Shown here one piece after another: positions 1 through 7,509 of a DNA stretch of 15,839 bases. The stretch is from Endomicrobium sp. (GTDB lineage Bacteria > Elusimicrobiota > Endomicrobiia > Endomicrobiales > Endomicrobiaceae), in contig JAITKZ010000033.1 of the NCBI GenBank assembly GCA_031278115.1, positions 1 through 15,839 on the forward strand, in the 5' to 3' direction. The notes under the pieces are model-generated. The model searched no databases and was not told the origin of the DNA. It saw nothing but the letters and a program-made list of their open reading frames with translations. Position numbers and translations under genes: made by a program. Within the stretch, counting starts at the first letter, position 1. The number at the start of each line of letters is the position of its first letter.

Positions 1-2
1 TG

Positions 3-344
3 AAACAATACAAAGATATTTATAAACGAGAAAATGGGAAACTGTCGGTAAGTGTAATTAATAAAGATTTAAGCGATAGGATGGCAAGTACTATAAGACA
101 TAATAGAGCTAGAGGAAGCGCTGATGTTGATTTGATATCTAATATAATAGCAGAACTTGTAGAAATAGGAAAAACGGATTCTTGGATATCAAAACTTTTT
201 TTTGAGTTTTTTCACTCTCAAAATCTCTCTTTTTCCCTCTACCCGATAAACTCAGATGAAATTGTTAGAATAATTAGCCTCTTCATTCTAATAGCTTTCT
301 ATATTTTAGTATTCTTTAAATCAACTAATCCTATTCAAACTTGA
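3..344 (+). CDS. ParB/IbrB-like nuclease-domain protein, 3' part; C-terminus possibly decayed
   Basis: The frame is open from the left edge (first full codon at 3), so the 5' end is missing. The residues around 75-140 read DRMASTIRHNRARGSADVDL, which I recognise as the conserved core of ParB/sulfiredoxin-fold proteins of the IbrB type. They are often paired with a PAPS-reductase-like IbrA, whose gene would be outside this window. The family match fades after SWISK (about base 195), exactly at a run of eight T (196-203). Relatives continue there with a short hydrophilic stretch and a DExxRL segment. Here there is a Phe/Ser-rich insert, a possible DEIVRI echo, then a hydrophobic tail (IISLFILIAFYILVFF) that is unusual for the family. 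The other two frames do not restore the expected sequence. The gene may therefore be a diverged or rearranged remnant. The last 14 nt overlap the convergent gene. Confidence 0.5.
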   Translation, partial: KQYKDIYKRENGKLSVSVINKDLSDRMASTIRHNRARGSADVDLISNIIAELVEIGKTDSWISKLFFEFFHSQNLSFSLYPINSDEIVRIISLFILIAFYILVFFKSTNPIQT

Positions 345-891
345 ACCCTGCATAAAGGGTTATTGTTGAATACTCTGGTTTTGAAGAAACGGTGTCATTG
401 TTGCCAAAAGTATGTTTTGCATAAACAGCCTCTAAAACAAAATAATCTACATCTACGCCTAGTCCTAAAGCCCAATAAAGTCCACCATTTGCCGACTCAA
501 ATAAATCTTTTCCCATCGGGGAACTATACCCAAATCTTCCTGATAAAAAGGCATAAGTGTCATCAAGACCATGTAAGGGCGTACGCGACTTAGCACCAAC
601 ATAGATTGGCAGGCATGACATACTATTTCCTTTTAGTTCTTTCTTTTTTATTTCTCTTGGCAAATCTATTGTTGTTCCTAACCCGAGTGCAATAATGTTG
701 CCCAAATACTTAAAAAATTCAACACCGCATGACAGACCTACATTCATATTCTCATTTTTGCCATTTACTGAAATTTCGCTCTGAGGTTGAAACCCAAGTT
801 TAACGATAAGCTCTCTATTGTTGTTTGGCTTTGCCGACGCAAGAGTTACCATTGTAAAAATTGAAATTAAAAAAGCTATGAATTTGCTCAT
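331..891 (-). CDS. Putative outer-membrane beta-barrel protein (exported, small)
   Basis: The protein has 186 residues. A frame-consistent start at 927 exists, but the ATG at 891 is preferred: it has an AAAGGAG ribosome site about 5 nt upstream and begins a textbook signal peptide (MSKFIAFLISIFTMVTLASA, probable cleavage after ASA at residue 20). The mature part has alternating polar/hydrophobic strands rich in Gly, Tyr and Phe. It ends in TLYAGFKFE, resembling the aromatic C-terminal strand recognised by the barrel-assembly machinery. The size suits an 8-strand OmpA/OmpW-like barrel, though no named family is clear. Expected location is the outer membrane; function is unknown. It is transcribed away from comM, with about 122 nt between the two starts, and its stop overlaps the end of the ParB-like gene by 14 nt. 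Confidence 0.6.
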   Translation of the reverse strand: MSKFIAFLISIFTMVTLASAKPNNNRELIVKLGFQPQSEISVNGKNENMNVGLSCGVEFFKYLGNIIALGLGTTIDLPREIKKKELKGNSMSCLPIYVGAKSRTPLHGLDDTYAFLSGRFGYSSPMGKDLFESANGGLYWALGLGVDVDYFVLEAVYAKHTFGNNDTVSSKPEYSTITLYAGFKFE

Positions 892-935
892 TTTTACTCC
901 TTTTGGCACGGCTAAAAACTCAACCAATATTAAGT

Positions 936-965
936 TTGTAAATCAAAACGTTTATTGTGTATAAT
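936..965 (+). promoter_or_regulatory. Predicted sigma70-type promoter for comM
   Basis: TTGTAA at 936-941 and a perfect TATAAT at 960-965 are separated by 18 bp. Transcription would start near 972. That lies downstream of the in-frame ATG at 957, so the promoter supports the later GTG start at 1014. It sits in the AT-rich intergenic space shared with the divergent exported-protein gene. Confidence 0.55.
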
Positions 966-1013
966 AACCATGTTTATACTACAACAAAACGAAAAAAAAT
1001 AAAAGAGGCTTCT

Positions 1014-2534
1014 GTGCTTTCTCTTATTTACTCGGCAGCGATTAACGGCATAGACGCCAATATTGTGGAAGTTGAAACATACATTTCTTCAGGCATGCCT
1101 GTATTTTCAATTGTTGGTCTTGCAGATATTGCCGTCAAAGAATCCCGTGACAGAGTAGCAGCGGCTCTTAAAAATTCAGGTTTTGATTTCCCCACAAAAA
1201 AGATAACGGTAAATTTAGCTCCTGCCGATATAAAAAAAGAAGGCGGGATTTTTGATTTGTCCATAGCTCTTGCTATACTTGCGGCAAACGGGAAAATAAA
1301 GAAAGATAATTTAAAAAACTTTTGCGCTGTAGGTGAGTTGTCTTTGGACGGCAAAATAAGAAAAGTAAAAGGTGTTCTTCCTATTTCTTTAGCATTAAAT
1401 AAAAATCAAATAGAAAATTTTATTGTTCCTTTTGCAAACAGGCAAGAAGCTGCTGTGGCTGGTGCTATAAATGTTTTTCCATTCAAAACTCTTACGGAAG
1501 TCGTTAAATTCATTAATGGTGAGATTATCTGCAAACAGTACATATATGATGATAAAGGTTTGAATTTTTTAGAAGAATGTGAGTACGATTTTGCTGATGT
1601 TAAGGGACAGAAAAATGCAAAAAGAGCCGCAGAAATTGCTGCTGCAGGTGGTCATAATATGCTTATGTCAGGTCCTCCGGGAGCTGGCAAAACCATGATA
1701 GCAAAGCGTATCCCAAGCATACTCCCTCCTATGACTTTTGACGAAGCTATTGAGACTACAAAAATATGGTCTGCCGCGGGGCATGCTTTTAACGGTGGAT
1801 TGATAAGAAACAGAGCTTTTAGAAGTCCGCACCATACTTCTTCAGCTACGGCATTAGCAGGTGGTGGAGTTTATCCAAAACCGGGAGAGGTTAGCCTGTC
1901 TCATAACGGAGTTTTGTTTTTAGATGAATTTGTAGAATTTAGAAGAGATGCATTGGAAGTATTACGCCAACCTTTGGAAGATAAAGTGATAACTGTTTCC
2001 AGAGCAAGAAATAGTTTTACATTTCCAGCATCGTTTATGCTTGTAGCGGCAATGAACCCTTGCCCGTGCGGTAATTTAGGACATAGGGAAAAAGAATGTG
2101 TTTGCAGTCCAAACCAAATAAGAAAATATCAGAACAAAGTTTCTGGACCATTAATGGACAGAATAGATATTCACATTGAAGTTCCAGCTTTAAAATTCTC
2201 TGAATTATCAAGTTTGGCTCCCAATTCAGAAACTTCATCAAGTATAAGAAACCGTGTAATTAAAGCAAGAGGAATACAAAACTCAAGATTTACAAACGCA
2301 GGAATACACTGTAATGCTCAAATGCAGTCAAAAGAAGTAAAAAAGTATTGCATTTTAGATGATAAAGCGTATGAGATATTAAAATCTGCAATTGATAAAC
2401 TAAACTTTTCAGCAAGGTCTTATGACAAAATTCTAAAAGTTTCAAGGACAATCGCTGATTTAGACGCAATTGAGTTAATTAAAGCAAACCATGTAGCAGA
2501 AGCAATACGTTATAGGTTTATTGACAGATATTAA
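1014..2534 (+). CDS. comM: YifB/ComM family Mg-chelatase-like AAA+ ATPase (competence helicase)
   Basis: ComM is a hexameric AAA+ helicase that promotes branch migration while incoming single strands are integrated during natural transformation. The protein has 506 residues, the usual family length. The GTG start at 1014 is chosen over the upstream ATG at 957 because AAGAGG lies 6 nt before it, the predicted promoter overlaps 957, and the family N-terminus matches from here (YSAAINGID...). The ChlI-like N-terminal domain carries the conserved IVGLADIAVKESRDRV. Walker A is GPPGAGKT at residues 220-227 and Walker B is VLFLDEF at 300-306. The Cys-rich NPCPCGNLGH segment and the DRIDIHIEVP motif follow, and the C-terminal Mg_chelatase domain has LNFSARSYDKILKVSRT. 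All key motifs are intact, in contrast to mazG immediately downstream. Confidence 0.93.
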   Translation: MLSLIYSAAINGIDANIVEVETYISSGMPVFSIVGLADIAVKESRDRVAAALKNSGFDFPTKKITVNLAPADIKKEGGIFDLSIALAILAANGKIKKDNLKNFCAVGELSLDGKIRKVKGVLPISLALNKNQIENFIVPFANRQEAAVAGAINVFPFKTLTEVVKFINGEIICKQYIYDDKGLNFLEECEYDFADVKGQKNAKRAAEIAAAGGHNMLMSGPPGAGKTMIAKRIPSILPPMTFDEAIETTKIWSAAGHAFNGGLIRNRAFRSPHHTSSATALAGGGVYPKPGEVSLSHNGVLFLDEFVEFRRDALEVLRQPLEDKVITVSRARNSFTFPASFMLVAAMNPCPCGNLGHREKECVCSPNQIRKYQNKVSGPLMDRIDIHIEVPALKFSELSSLAPNSETSSSIRNRVIKARGIQNSRFTNAGIHCNAQMQSKEVKKYCILDDKAYEILKSAIDKLNFSARSYDKILKVSRTIADLDAIELIKANHVAEAIRYRFIDRY

Positions 2535-2616
2535 AGGATATGCGTTACATCTATTGAAGGGCTAGCAAAAGAAATAGTAAAATTATTGCCATAAGTAATT
2601 GTTTTTAAGAGTGTTC

Positions 2617-3022
2617 ATGAAAAAATATTTAAAAGAATTTGATAAACTCGTAGGTATATTTTCAGCCTTGCGTTCTAAAAACGGTTGTATATGGGATAAA
2701 GAACAGACCCACGAAACCCTAGTGAAACATCTCTTTTCCGAAGCTGAAGAAGTTAAACAAGCCATTAAAAACAAAGATAAAGAAACCCTTGAAGAAGAAC
2801 TTGGCGACATTTTTTTTGCAGGTAGTTTTTCATGCGCAAATTGCCAAAGAAAATAAAGATTTTGATATAATGGATGTGATAAAAAAGTTAAACAAAAAGC
2901 TTCTTCGCAGACACCCGCATATTTTTGGTAATTATAAGGCTAAAGATGCAAAAGATATAGAAGTTATGTGGGAAAAGATTAAAGAAAAAGAAAGAAACTT
3001 AAAAGCAAAAAAAAAGACGTAA
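2617..3022 (+). pseudogene. mazG: MazG-family nucleotide pyrophosphohydrolase, frameshifted
   Basis: MazG proteins hydrolyse NTPs or dNTPs to monophosphate and pyrophosphate. The ATG at 2617 has AAGAG 5 nt upstream. The first frame gives the family N-terminus (CIWDKEQTHETL, then SEAEEVKQAI and EEELGDI with the Mg-binding acidic residues) and then runs into a wrong tail that stops at 2856. The rest of the family sequence, QVVFHAQIAKENKDFDI then LLRRHPHIFG, continues in another frame to the stop at 3022. The switch occurs in a run of eight T at 2810-2817. Removing one T gives a continuous 134-residue single-domain MazG (LGDIFLQVVFHAQIA), and 406 nt being one more than a multiple of three agrees. 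The second part has no plausible start of its own. It could be a true pseudogene, a sequencing error, or a gene rescued by slippage. The pyrophosphatase gene begins 30 nt downstream. Confidence 0.85.
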
Positions 3023-3052
3023 GTCTGTAATAAAATAGAATAGGGGATTTGT

Positions 3053-5455
3053 ATGTTAAGTAGAGTATTATCGTTTAAGAAGATTTTCTCAGTATTTGCC
3101 GTAATAACGGCATGTATAAGCTATGCATTGGCAAGTGAAGCAAACTTGGTAGTTCCCGATTTGTCTTTGGTAAGTTTTTTTGGAAATGCAGTAAATGGCA
3201 AGTCACTTTTGATGTTTGGTTTTATAGTATGTATTTTTGGTCTGATGTTTGGCATTTGCCACTTTTTAAGCATAAAAAAACTTCCGGTACACAATTCAAT
3301 GAAAACCATTTCTGAACTTATATATGAAACTTGTAAGACATATCTTGTAACGCAAGGTAAGTTTATAATTATTCTTGAGTTGCTACTTGCTCTTATTATA
3401 ATTGTGTATTTTGGTTGGCTAGAAGCATTTAGCACACTAAAAGTAGCAACAATTGTTTTATGTAGCGTTATAGGAATTCTTGGAAGTTATACCGTCGCGT
3501 GGTTTGGTATGAGAATCAACACTTTCGCAAATTCAAGAACTGCTTTTGCAAGCCTGAAAGGAAAGCCGTATCTTTTATATGCAATTCCTCTTCGTGCGGG
3601 TATGAGCATTGGAATGCTTCTTATAAGCATTGAACTTTTGATAATGCTTGTAATTCTTTTATTTATTCCTTCAGATTTTGCGGGAGCTTGTTTTATAGGT
3701 TTTGCAATAGGAGAGTCACTAGGAGCTTCAGTTCTTAGAATAGCAGGCGGAATATTTACAAAGATTGCTGATATTGGTTCTGATTTGATGAAAATTGTAT
3801 TCAACATTAAAGAAGATGACGCCAGAAACCCAGGAGTTATAGCTGATTGCACAGGTGACAACGCAGGCGATTCCGTAGGACCAACTGCTGATGGATTTGA
3901 AACTTACGGAGTTACTGGTGTAGCTTTGGTAACGTTTATAATTTTGGCTGTAAGCGACCCTATTTTTCAAGTTAAACTCTTGGTTTGGATTTTTGTAATG
4001 CGTTTGATAATGCTTGTCTCAAGCGCGGTTTCCTATTGGATAAACTCGGCAATATCAAAAATTAAGTTTGCTCTTGCAGACAAAATGAACTTTGAAGCGC
4101 CTTTAACTTCTCTTGTATGGATAACTTCAATAGTTTCAATAGCATTGACTTTTGGTGTTTCAAAGATTGTTATAGGGGATTTGGGCGACGGAACTCTCTA
4201 CTGGAAACTTTCGCTTATTATAAGCTGCGGAACAATAGCTGGCGCAGTTATTCCTGAAATTGTAAAACTATTTACTTCGGTAAAAAGCGCTTTTGTTCAG
4301 AATGTTGTTAATTCTTCAAGACACGGAGGAGCGTCTCTAAATGTTCTTTCAGGTCTTACAGCAGGAAACTTTAGCGCATACTGGATGGGGATTGCAATTA
4401 TAGTTCTTATGGGGTCAGCTTATGCAATAAGCTCCTTAGGTCTTGGAGAAATTATGATTGCTCCTGCGGTGTTTGCTTTTGGTCTTGCGGCTTTTGGATT
4501 TTTAGGCATGGGACCTGTAACAATCGCGGTAGACTCTTATGGTCCTGTTACTGACAACGCTCAGTCAGTTTACGAACTATCTTTGATTGAAAATATTCCT
4601 AACGTAGATAAAGAAATAGAGAAAAATTTCGGATTTAAGCCTCTTTTTGACAAGTCAAAACTGTTGCTTGAAGAAAACGATGGCGCGGGAAACACATTTA
4701 AAGCCACTGCAAAGCCTGTTCTTATAGGAACGGCTGTAGTTGGAGCTACTACTATGATTTTCTCCACAATAGTTATGCTTACAGACGGTCTTACTGCAGG
4801 TCTTGCAAATCTTTCATTGTTGCATGCGCCTTTCTTGCTAGGATTGATAGCAGGGGGATCAATAATTTACTGGTTTACCGGAGCTTCAAACCATGCCGTA
4901 ACCAGCGGAGCTTACAAAGCTGTTGAGTTTATAAAAGGAAATATTAAACTTGACGGAAATTCTCAAAAAGCTTCAACCGAAGACTCTAAGAAAGTTGTTG
5001 AGATATGCACGATATATGCTCAAAAAGGTATGATAAACTTATTTATGGTGGTCTTTTTTACAACTCTTGCATTTGCATTTATTGAACCTTATTTTTTTAT
5101 TGGTTACCTTATTTCTATAGCGTTATTTGGTCTTTTCCAAGCGATATTTATGGCAAATGCTGGCGGAGCTTGGGACAATGCAAAAAAGTATGTTGAAGTT
5201 GACTTACGCGAAAAAGGCACAGAACTTCACAAAGCTACTGTCGTAGGTGATACTGTCGGAGATCCGTTTAAGGATACTTCTTCAGTTGCAATGAATCCTA
5301 TAATTAAGTTTACAACGCTTTTTGGACTTTTGGCATTGGAGCTTGCTTTAGCTCTTACATCAAAAGGACAATTGAATACTATTCTCGCGGCAGCGGCTTT
5401 TATAGTTGCTGTGATATTTGTAGTTAAATCTTTCACAGATATGAAAACAAAATAA
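3053..5455 (+). CDS. hppA: Membrane-bound ion-translocating pyrophosphatase (divergent type)
   Basis: This integral membrane pump couples pyrophosphate hydrolysis to H+ and/or Na+ export. It has 800 residues, somewhat long for the family (about 650-770). The start has AGGGGA 5 nt upstream. The N-terminus resembles a signal sequence or first membrane helix, followed by many hydrophobic segments typical of a ~16-helix fold. Active-site loops are present: EDDARNPGVIAD, the acidic loop GDNAGDSVGPTADGFETY at 268-285, DSYGPVTDNA, GGAWDNAKKY, and GDTVGDPFKDT at 732-742. Two segments differ from canonical enzymes. The acidic loop usually reads GDNVGDCAGMAADLFESY. The segment that sets K+ dependence, usually GNTTxA..KGFAIGSA, is GNFSAYWMGIAI from G438. 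The ion and the K+ requirement therefore cannot be assigned. A hairpin follows the stop. Confidence 0.92.
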   Translation: MLSRVLSFKKIFSVFAVITACISYALASEANLVVPDLSLVSFFGNAVNGKSLLMFGFIVCIFGLMFGICHFLSIKKLPVHNSMKTISELIYETCKTYLVTQGKFIIILELLLALIIIVYFGWLEAFSTLKVATIVLCSVIGILGSYTVAWFGMRINTFANSRTAFASLKGKPYLLYAIPLRAGMSIGMLLISIELLIMLVILLFIPSDFAGACFIGFAIGESLGASVLRIAGGIFTKIADIGSDLMKIVFNIKEDDARNPGVIADCTGDNAGDSVGPTADGFETYGVTGVALVTFIILAVSDPIFQVKLLVWIFVMRLIMLVSSAVSYWINSAISKIKFALADKMNFEAPLTSLVWITSIVSIALTFGVSKIVIGDLGDGTLYWKLSLIISCGTIAGAVIPEIVKLFTSVKSAFVQNVVNSSRHGGASLNVLSGLTAGNFSAYWMGIAIIVLMGSAYAISSLGLGEIMIAPAVFAFGLAAFGFLGMGPVTIAVDSYGPVTDNAQSVYELSLIENIPNVDKEIEKNFGFKPLFDKSKLLLEENDGAGNTFKATAKPVLIGTAVVGATTMIFSTIVMLTDGLTAGLANLSLLHAPFLLGLIAGGSIIYWFTGASNHAVTSGAYKAVEFIKGNIKLDGNSQKASTEDSKKVVEICTIYAQKGMINLFMVVFFTTLAFAFIEPYFFIGYLISIALFGLFQAIFMANAGGAWDNAKKYVEVDLREKGTELHKATVVGDTVGDPFKDTSSVAMNPIIKFTTLFGLLALELALALTSKGQLNTILAAAAFIVAVIFVVKSFTDMKTK

Positions 5456-5490
5456 CACAAAAATTAAAAGCTCTATTGAAAGTAATATTC

Positions 5491-5536
5491 GTTCAGGATG
5501 ATGGCTAGATTTAGTTTATCGTCCTGAACACTTTTT
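5491..5536 (+). terminator. Hairpin after hppA, possible terminator/attenuator
   Basis: GTTCAGGATGAT (5491-5502) pairs with ATCGTCCTGAAC (5518-5529), a 12-bp stem with one G-T wobble and a 15-nt loop. Two bases later comes TTTTT (5532-5536). This fits a Rho-independent terminator or partial terminator lowering read-through into the downstream cluster. The U-tract is short and slightly offset, so attenuation or an mRNA-stability hairpin is equally possible. Confidence 0.45.
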
Positions 5537-5545
5537 AAGGTGTTC
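5526..5545 (+). promoter_or_regulatory. Alternative hairpin holding the ribosome site of the next gene
   Basis: GAACAC (5526-5531) can pair with GTGTTC (5540-5545), giving a 6-bp stem whose loop and 3' arm contain the AAGG ribosome site (5537-5540) for the ATG at 5547. Its left arm shares GAAC (5526-5529) with the right arm of the preceding hairpin, so the two structures exclude each other. This is a possible switch; no ligand or leader peptide is evident. Confidence 0.3.
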
Positions 5546-5546
5546 A

Positions 5547-6236
5547 ATGAAATTTTTAAGAAATATTATCGCTTTTATTGCAGTTCCTGCAGTTTTTGCC
5601 GCTGGGTATACTCTTGCTAAAAATTTCTTGTTTTTTTCCATATCATCGGGCGGCAAATACATTCCTTTTTGGATAGGAATTCTTAGTTATATAACTTTTC
5701 AAATAGTTCTTTATAAGCCTATGAAAACTTATATATTTGGTCACGAGATTTCCCACGCAATAGCTGGTATTTTAAGCGGGGCAAAGATAAAAAAATTCAA
5801 CGTCGGTGAAAGTTCGGGAAGTGTCGTTCTAACAAAAAATAATATCTGGATAACACTTGCTCCGTATTTTTTTCCTATTTATACAATTGCTATTATAATA
5901 GTTTATGTTTGTTTAGGTTGGTTTATGGATATAAAGCAATTATATGGTTATTATCTTTTTCTAATAGGCTTTTCTGTATCTTTTCATATTGCTTTGACAG
6001 TTTATATCCTTTCTATAGAGCAACCGGATTTAAAGATCTACGGAACATTTTTTTCTTATGTTATAATTCTAGCTATTAATATTGTAATGTTTACATTGCT
6101 TGCTGCTTTTGTTTTTGAAGATGCAATAAGCATCAAAAATGTTTTTTTTCAGGCGTACCATAATATAATTAATATCTATAAATTTATATACAATGGAGTA
6201 AAAGAAATATGGCTAGCATTCCAAAAGACGAAATAA
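5547..6236 (+). CDS. Multi-pass membrane protein with HEISH zinc-protease motif (M50-like)
   Basis: The protein has 229 residues with about five predicted membrane segments (roughly 5-24, 40-57, 100-125, 132-156 and 165-190). HEISH at 66-70 matches the HExxH zinc-binding and catalytic motif and lies at the end of a hydrophobic stretch, as in intramembrane M50-type proteases. The following AIAGILSGAKI and the later LAPYFFP segment resemble M50B-like families of unknown function. I do not see the classic third-ligand motif of site-2 proteases (NxxPxPxLDG), so proteolytic activity is unproven. The start has AAGG 6 nt upstream. The gene overlaps the next one by 28 nt, so the two products are probably made together. 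The hairpins before it may regulate the whole downstream cluster. Confidence 0.6.
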   Translation: MKFLRNIIAFIAVPAVFAAGYTLAKNFLFFSISSGGKYIPFWIGILSYITFQIVLYKPMKTYIFGHEISHAIAGILSGAKIKKFNVGESSGSVVLTKNNIWITLAPYFFPIYTIAIIIVYVCLGWFMDIKQLYGYYLFLIGFSVSFHIALTVYILSIEQPDLKIYGTFFSYVIILAINIVMFTLLAAFVFEDAISIKNVFFQAYHNIINIYKFIYNGVKEIWLAFQKTK

Positions 6237-6802
6237 AAAGAAAAAGTTTTCATTTATTATCGCTACTTTATGTTTTTGGGTATTGGTATTTGCCTAAGAA
6301 TATTGTTATCTTGGGTCTTGGAGTAGCGATGGCTATTGTTGTTTTACTGGAATATATAAGATTTAAGAACCCTAAAGCTAACGATTTTTTTAAGAATAAT
6401 TTTAAAGGATTTTACAGATCTGAGGAAGTCGGTAAAATAAGTGGTGTAATTTGGACTTTATCAGGTGCATTTATAGCAATAGTATTATTTCCTAACAAAA
6501 GTATGGTATCTGCAAGTCTTTTGTATCTTGCATTTGGAGACGCAGCAGCGGCTTTAGTCGGCAGAACGATAGGTAGGCATAAAATTTTTACTAGCAAAAG
6601 CTTAGAAGGAAGTTTTGCTTGCTTTACTGTATGTTTTATAATTGGTTTGTTTCTTTTTAATGTACAGTTTGCTTTAATAGGTGCTATTGCCGCTACTTTA
6701 ATTGAAGCAATTCCTTGGAAGTTGAACGATAATTTTTGGATGCAGATAATTAACGCTGGAGTTTTAACGGCAATTTCAAACATAATAGTATGGACAAAAT
6801 GA
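6209..6802 (+). CDS. CTP-dependent diacylglycerol/polyprenol kinase-like membrane protein (SEC59/VTE5 type)
   Basis: The protein has 197 residues and is strongly hydrophobic with about six membrane segments. It carries the signatures of the dolichol kinase/phytol kinase/phosphatidate cytidylyltransferase-like family: EIKRKSFH near the N-terminus (8-15), FGDAAAALVGR from residue 109, and KSLEGS at 130-135. Family members transfer phosphate from CTP to a lipid alcohol such as dolichol, phytol or diacylglycerol. In a bacterium a polyprenol or diacylglycerol is plausible, but the substrate cannot be read from sequence. GGAG lies 10 nt before the ATG, inside the preceding gene. The stop overlaps the next start in an ATGA arrangement, which suggests translational coupling. 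An older annotation style would call this phosphatidate cytidylyltransferase; I consider kinase chemistry more likely. Confidence 0.75.
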   Translation: MASIPKDEIKRKSFHLLSLLYVFGYWYLPKNIVILGLGVAMAIVVLLEYIRFKNPKANDFFKNNFKGFYRSEEVGKISGVIWTLSGAFIAIVLFPNKSMVSASLLYLAFGDAAAALVGRTIGRHKIFTSKSLEGSFACFTVCFIIGLFLFNVQFALIGAIAATLIEAIPWKLNDNFWMQIINAGVLTAISNIIVWTK

Positions 6803-7476
6803 AAAAAATTAATATTATTTTTGTTGTAATTTGTTTGTTTGTATGTTTTTCTAACTCAAAGACTTTTTATACAAATGGTTATCCCAGAGTAAAGCAAGTA
6901 GCGTTGACTTTTGACGATGGTCCGGGAAAAGCCACAAAAAAAGTTTTAGAAATTCTTAAAGAAAAAAATGTCAAAGCTACATTTTTTATGCTTGGTGTTA
7001 GGGTAGAAAATGATACAGAAACAGCAAAAGAAGTTGTTGCTGCTGGTCATGAAATAGGTAATCATACATATGGACACGTCAATTTTTACTCATACAAAGC
7101 CGCCGATAAGATACACAAGATGGAAAAAGAAATCTTACAAGCAAAAAATGTAATAAAAGACAAGCTGGGCGTTGACACATATTTGATGAGATTTCCACAC
7201 GGATATTCAAAACCTGAAGGGCTGGAAGTCGCCCAAAAGCAAGGGTATTACGTGATAAATTGGAGCTTTGGTATGGATTGGGAAAATATGTCGGCTCAAG
7301 AAATGCATATAAAATATACCCAAGCTATCAAGAACGGAGCAATTTTTTTGATGCACGACTTACCCAAAAACAATAAAATTTTGTCATTTCTTGGAAATTT
7401 TATAGATGAAATTAGGTCGGAAGGATACGAGATTGTTACTGTAAGCGAGCTTTTAAATCTAAAACAAAAAGCTTAA
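6799..7476 (+). CDS. Exported polysaccharide deacetylase (NodB domain, CE4)
   Basis: NodB-type enzymes remove N- or O-acetyl groups from chitooligosaccharides, peptidoglycan, exopolysaccharide or lipid-linked sugars. The product has 225 residues from the ATG at 6799, which overlaps the upstream stop (ATGA). An ATG three codons earlier is possible but would lengthen the overlap. Residues 1-20 (MKKINIIFVVICLFVCFSNS) form a signal peptide or anchor; the Cys does not sit in a proper lipobox. The CE4 motifs are complete: TFDDGP at 37-42 (catalytic Asp and metal Asp), HTYGH at 89-93 (metal His pair), RFPHG (usually RxPYG), and LMHD at 184-187 (catalytic His). Activity is likely outside the inner membrane. 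Coupling to a lipid kinase-like gene hints at a lipid-linked substrate, as for ArnD; that is inference. Confidence 0.87.
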   Translation: MKKINIIFVVICLFVCFSNSKTFYTNGYPRVKQVALTFDDGPGKATKKVLEILKEKNVKATFFMLGVRVENDTETAKEVVAAGHEIGNHTYGHVNFYSYKAADKIHKMEKEILQAKNVIKDKLGVDTYLMRFPHGYSKPEGLEVAQKQGYYVINWSFGMDWENMSAQEMHIKYTQAIKNGAIFLMHDLPKNNKILSFLGNFIDEIRSEGYEIVTVSELLNLKQKA

Positions 7477-7509
7477 TAGGCGTTTAAGTTTGAATCTTGG
7501 GAGGTTTCT

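Noticed and set aside
957..1013. Upstream ATG extension of comM (19 extra residues)
   Set aside because: It overlaps the predicted promoter, has no ribosome site, and the extra residues do not match the family N-terminus.
2535..2594. Open frame of 19 codons directly after the comM stop (reads ICVTSIEGLAKEIVKLLP)
   Set aside because: ComM already ends where the family ends. The stretch is too short to name and may be chance; it is at most a remnant.
3121..3970. Long minus-strand open frames opposite the pyrophosphatase
   Set aside because: They are shadows of a highly conserved plus-strand gene; no ribosome site or recognisable product.
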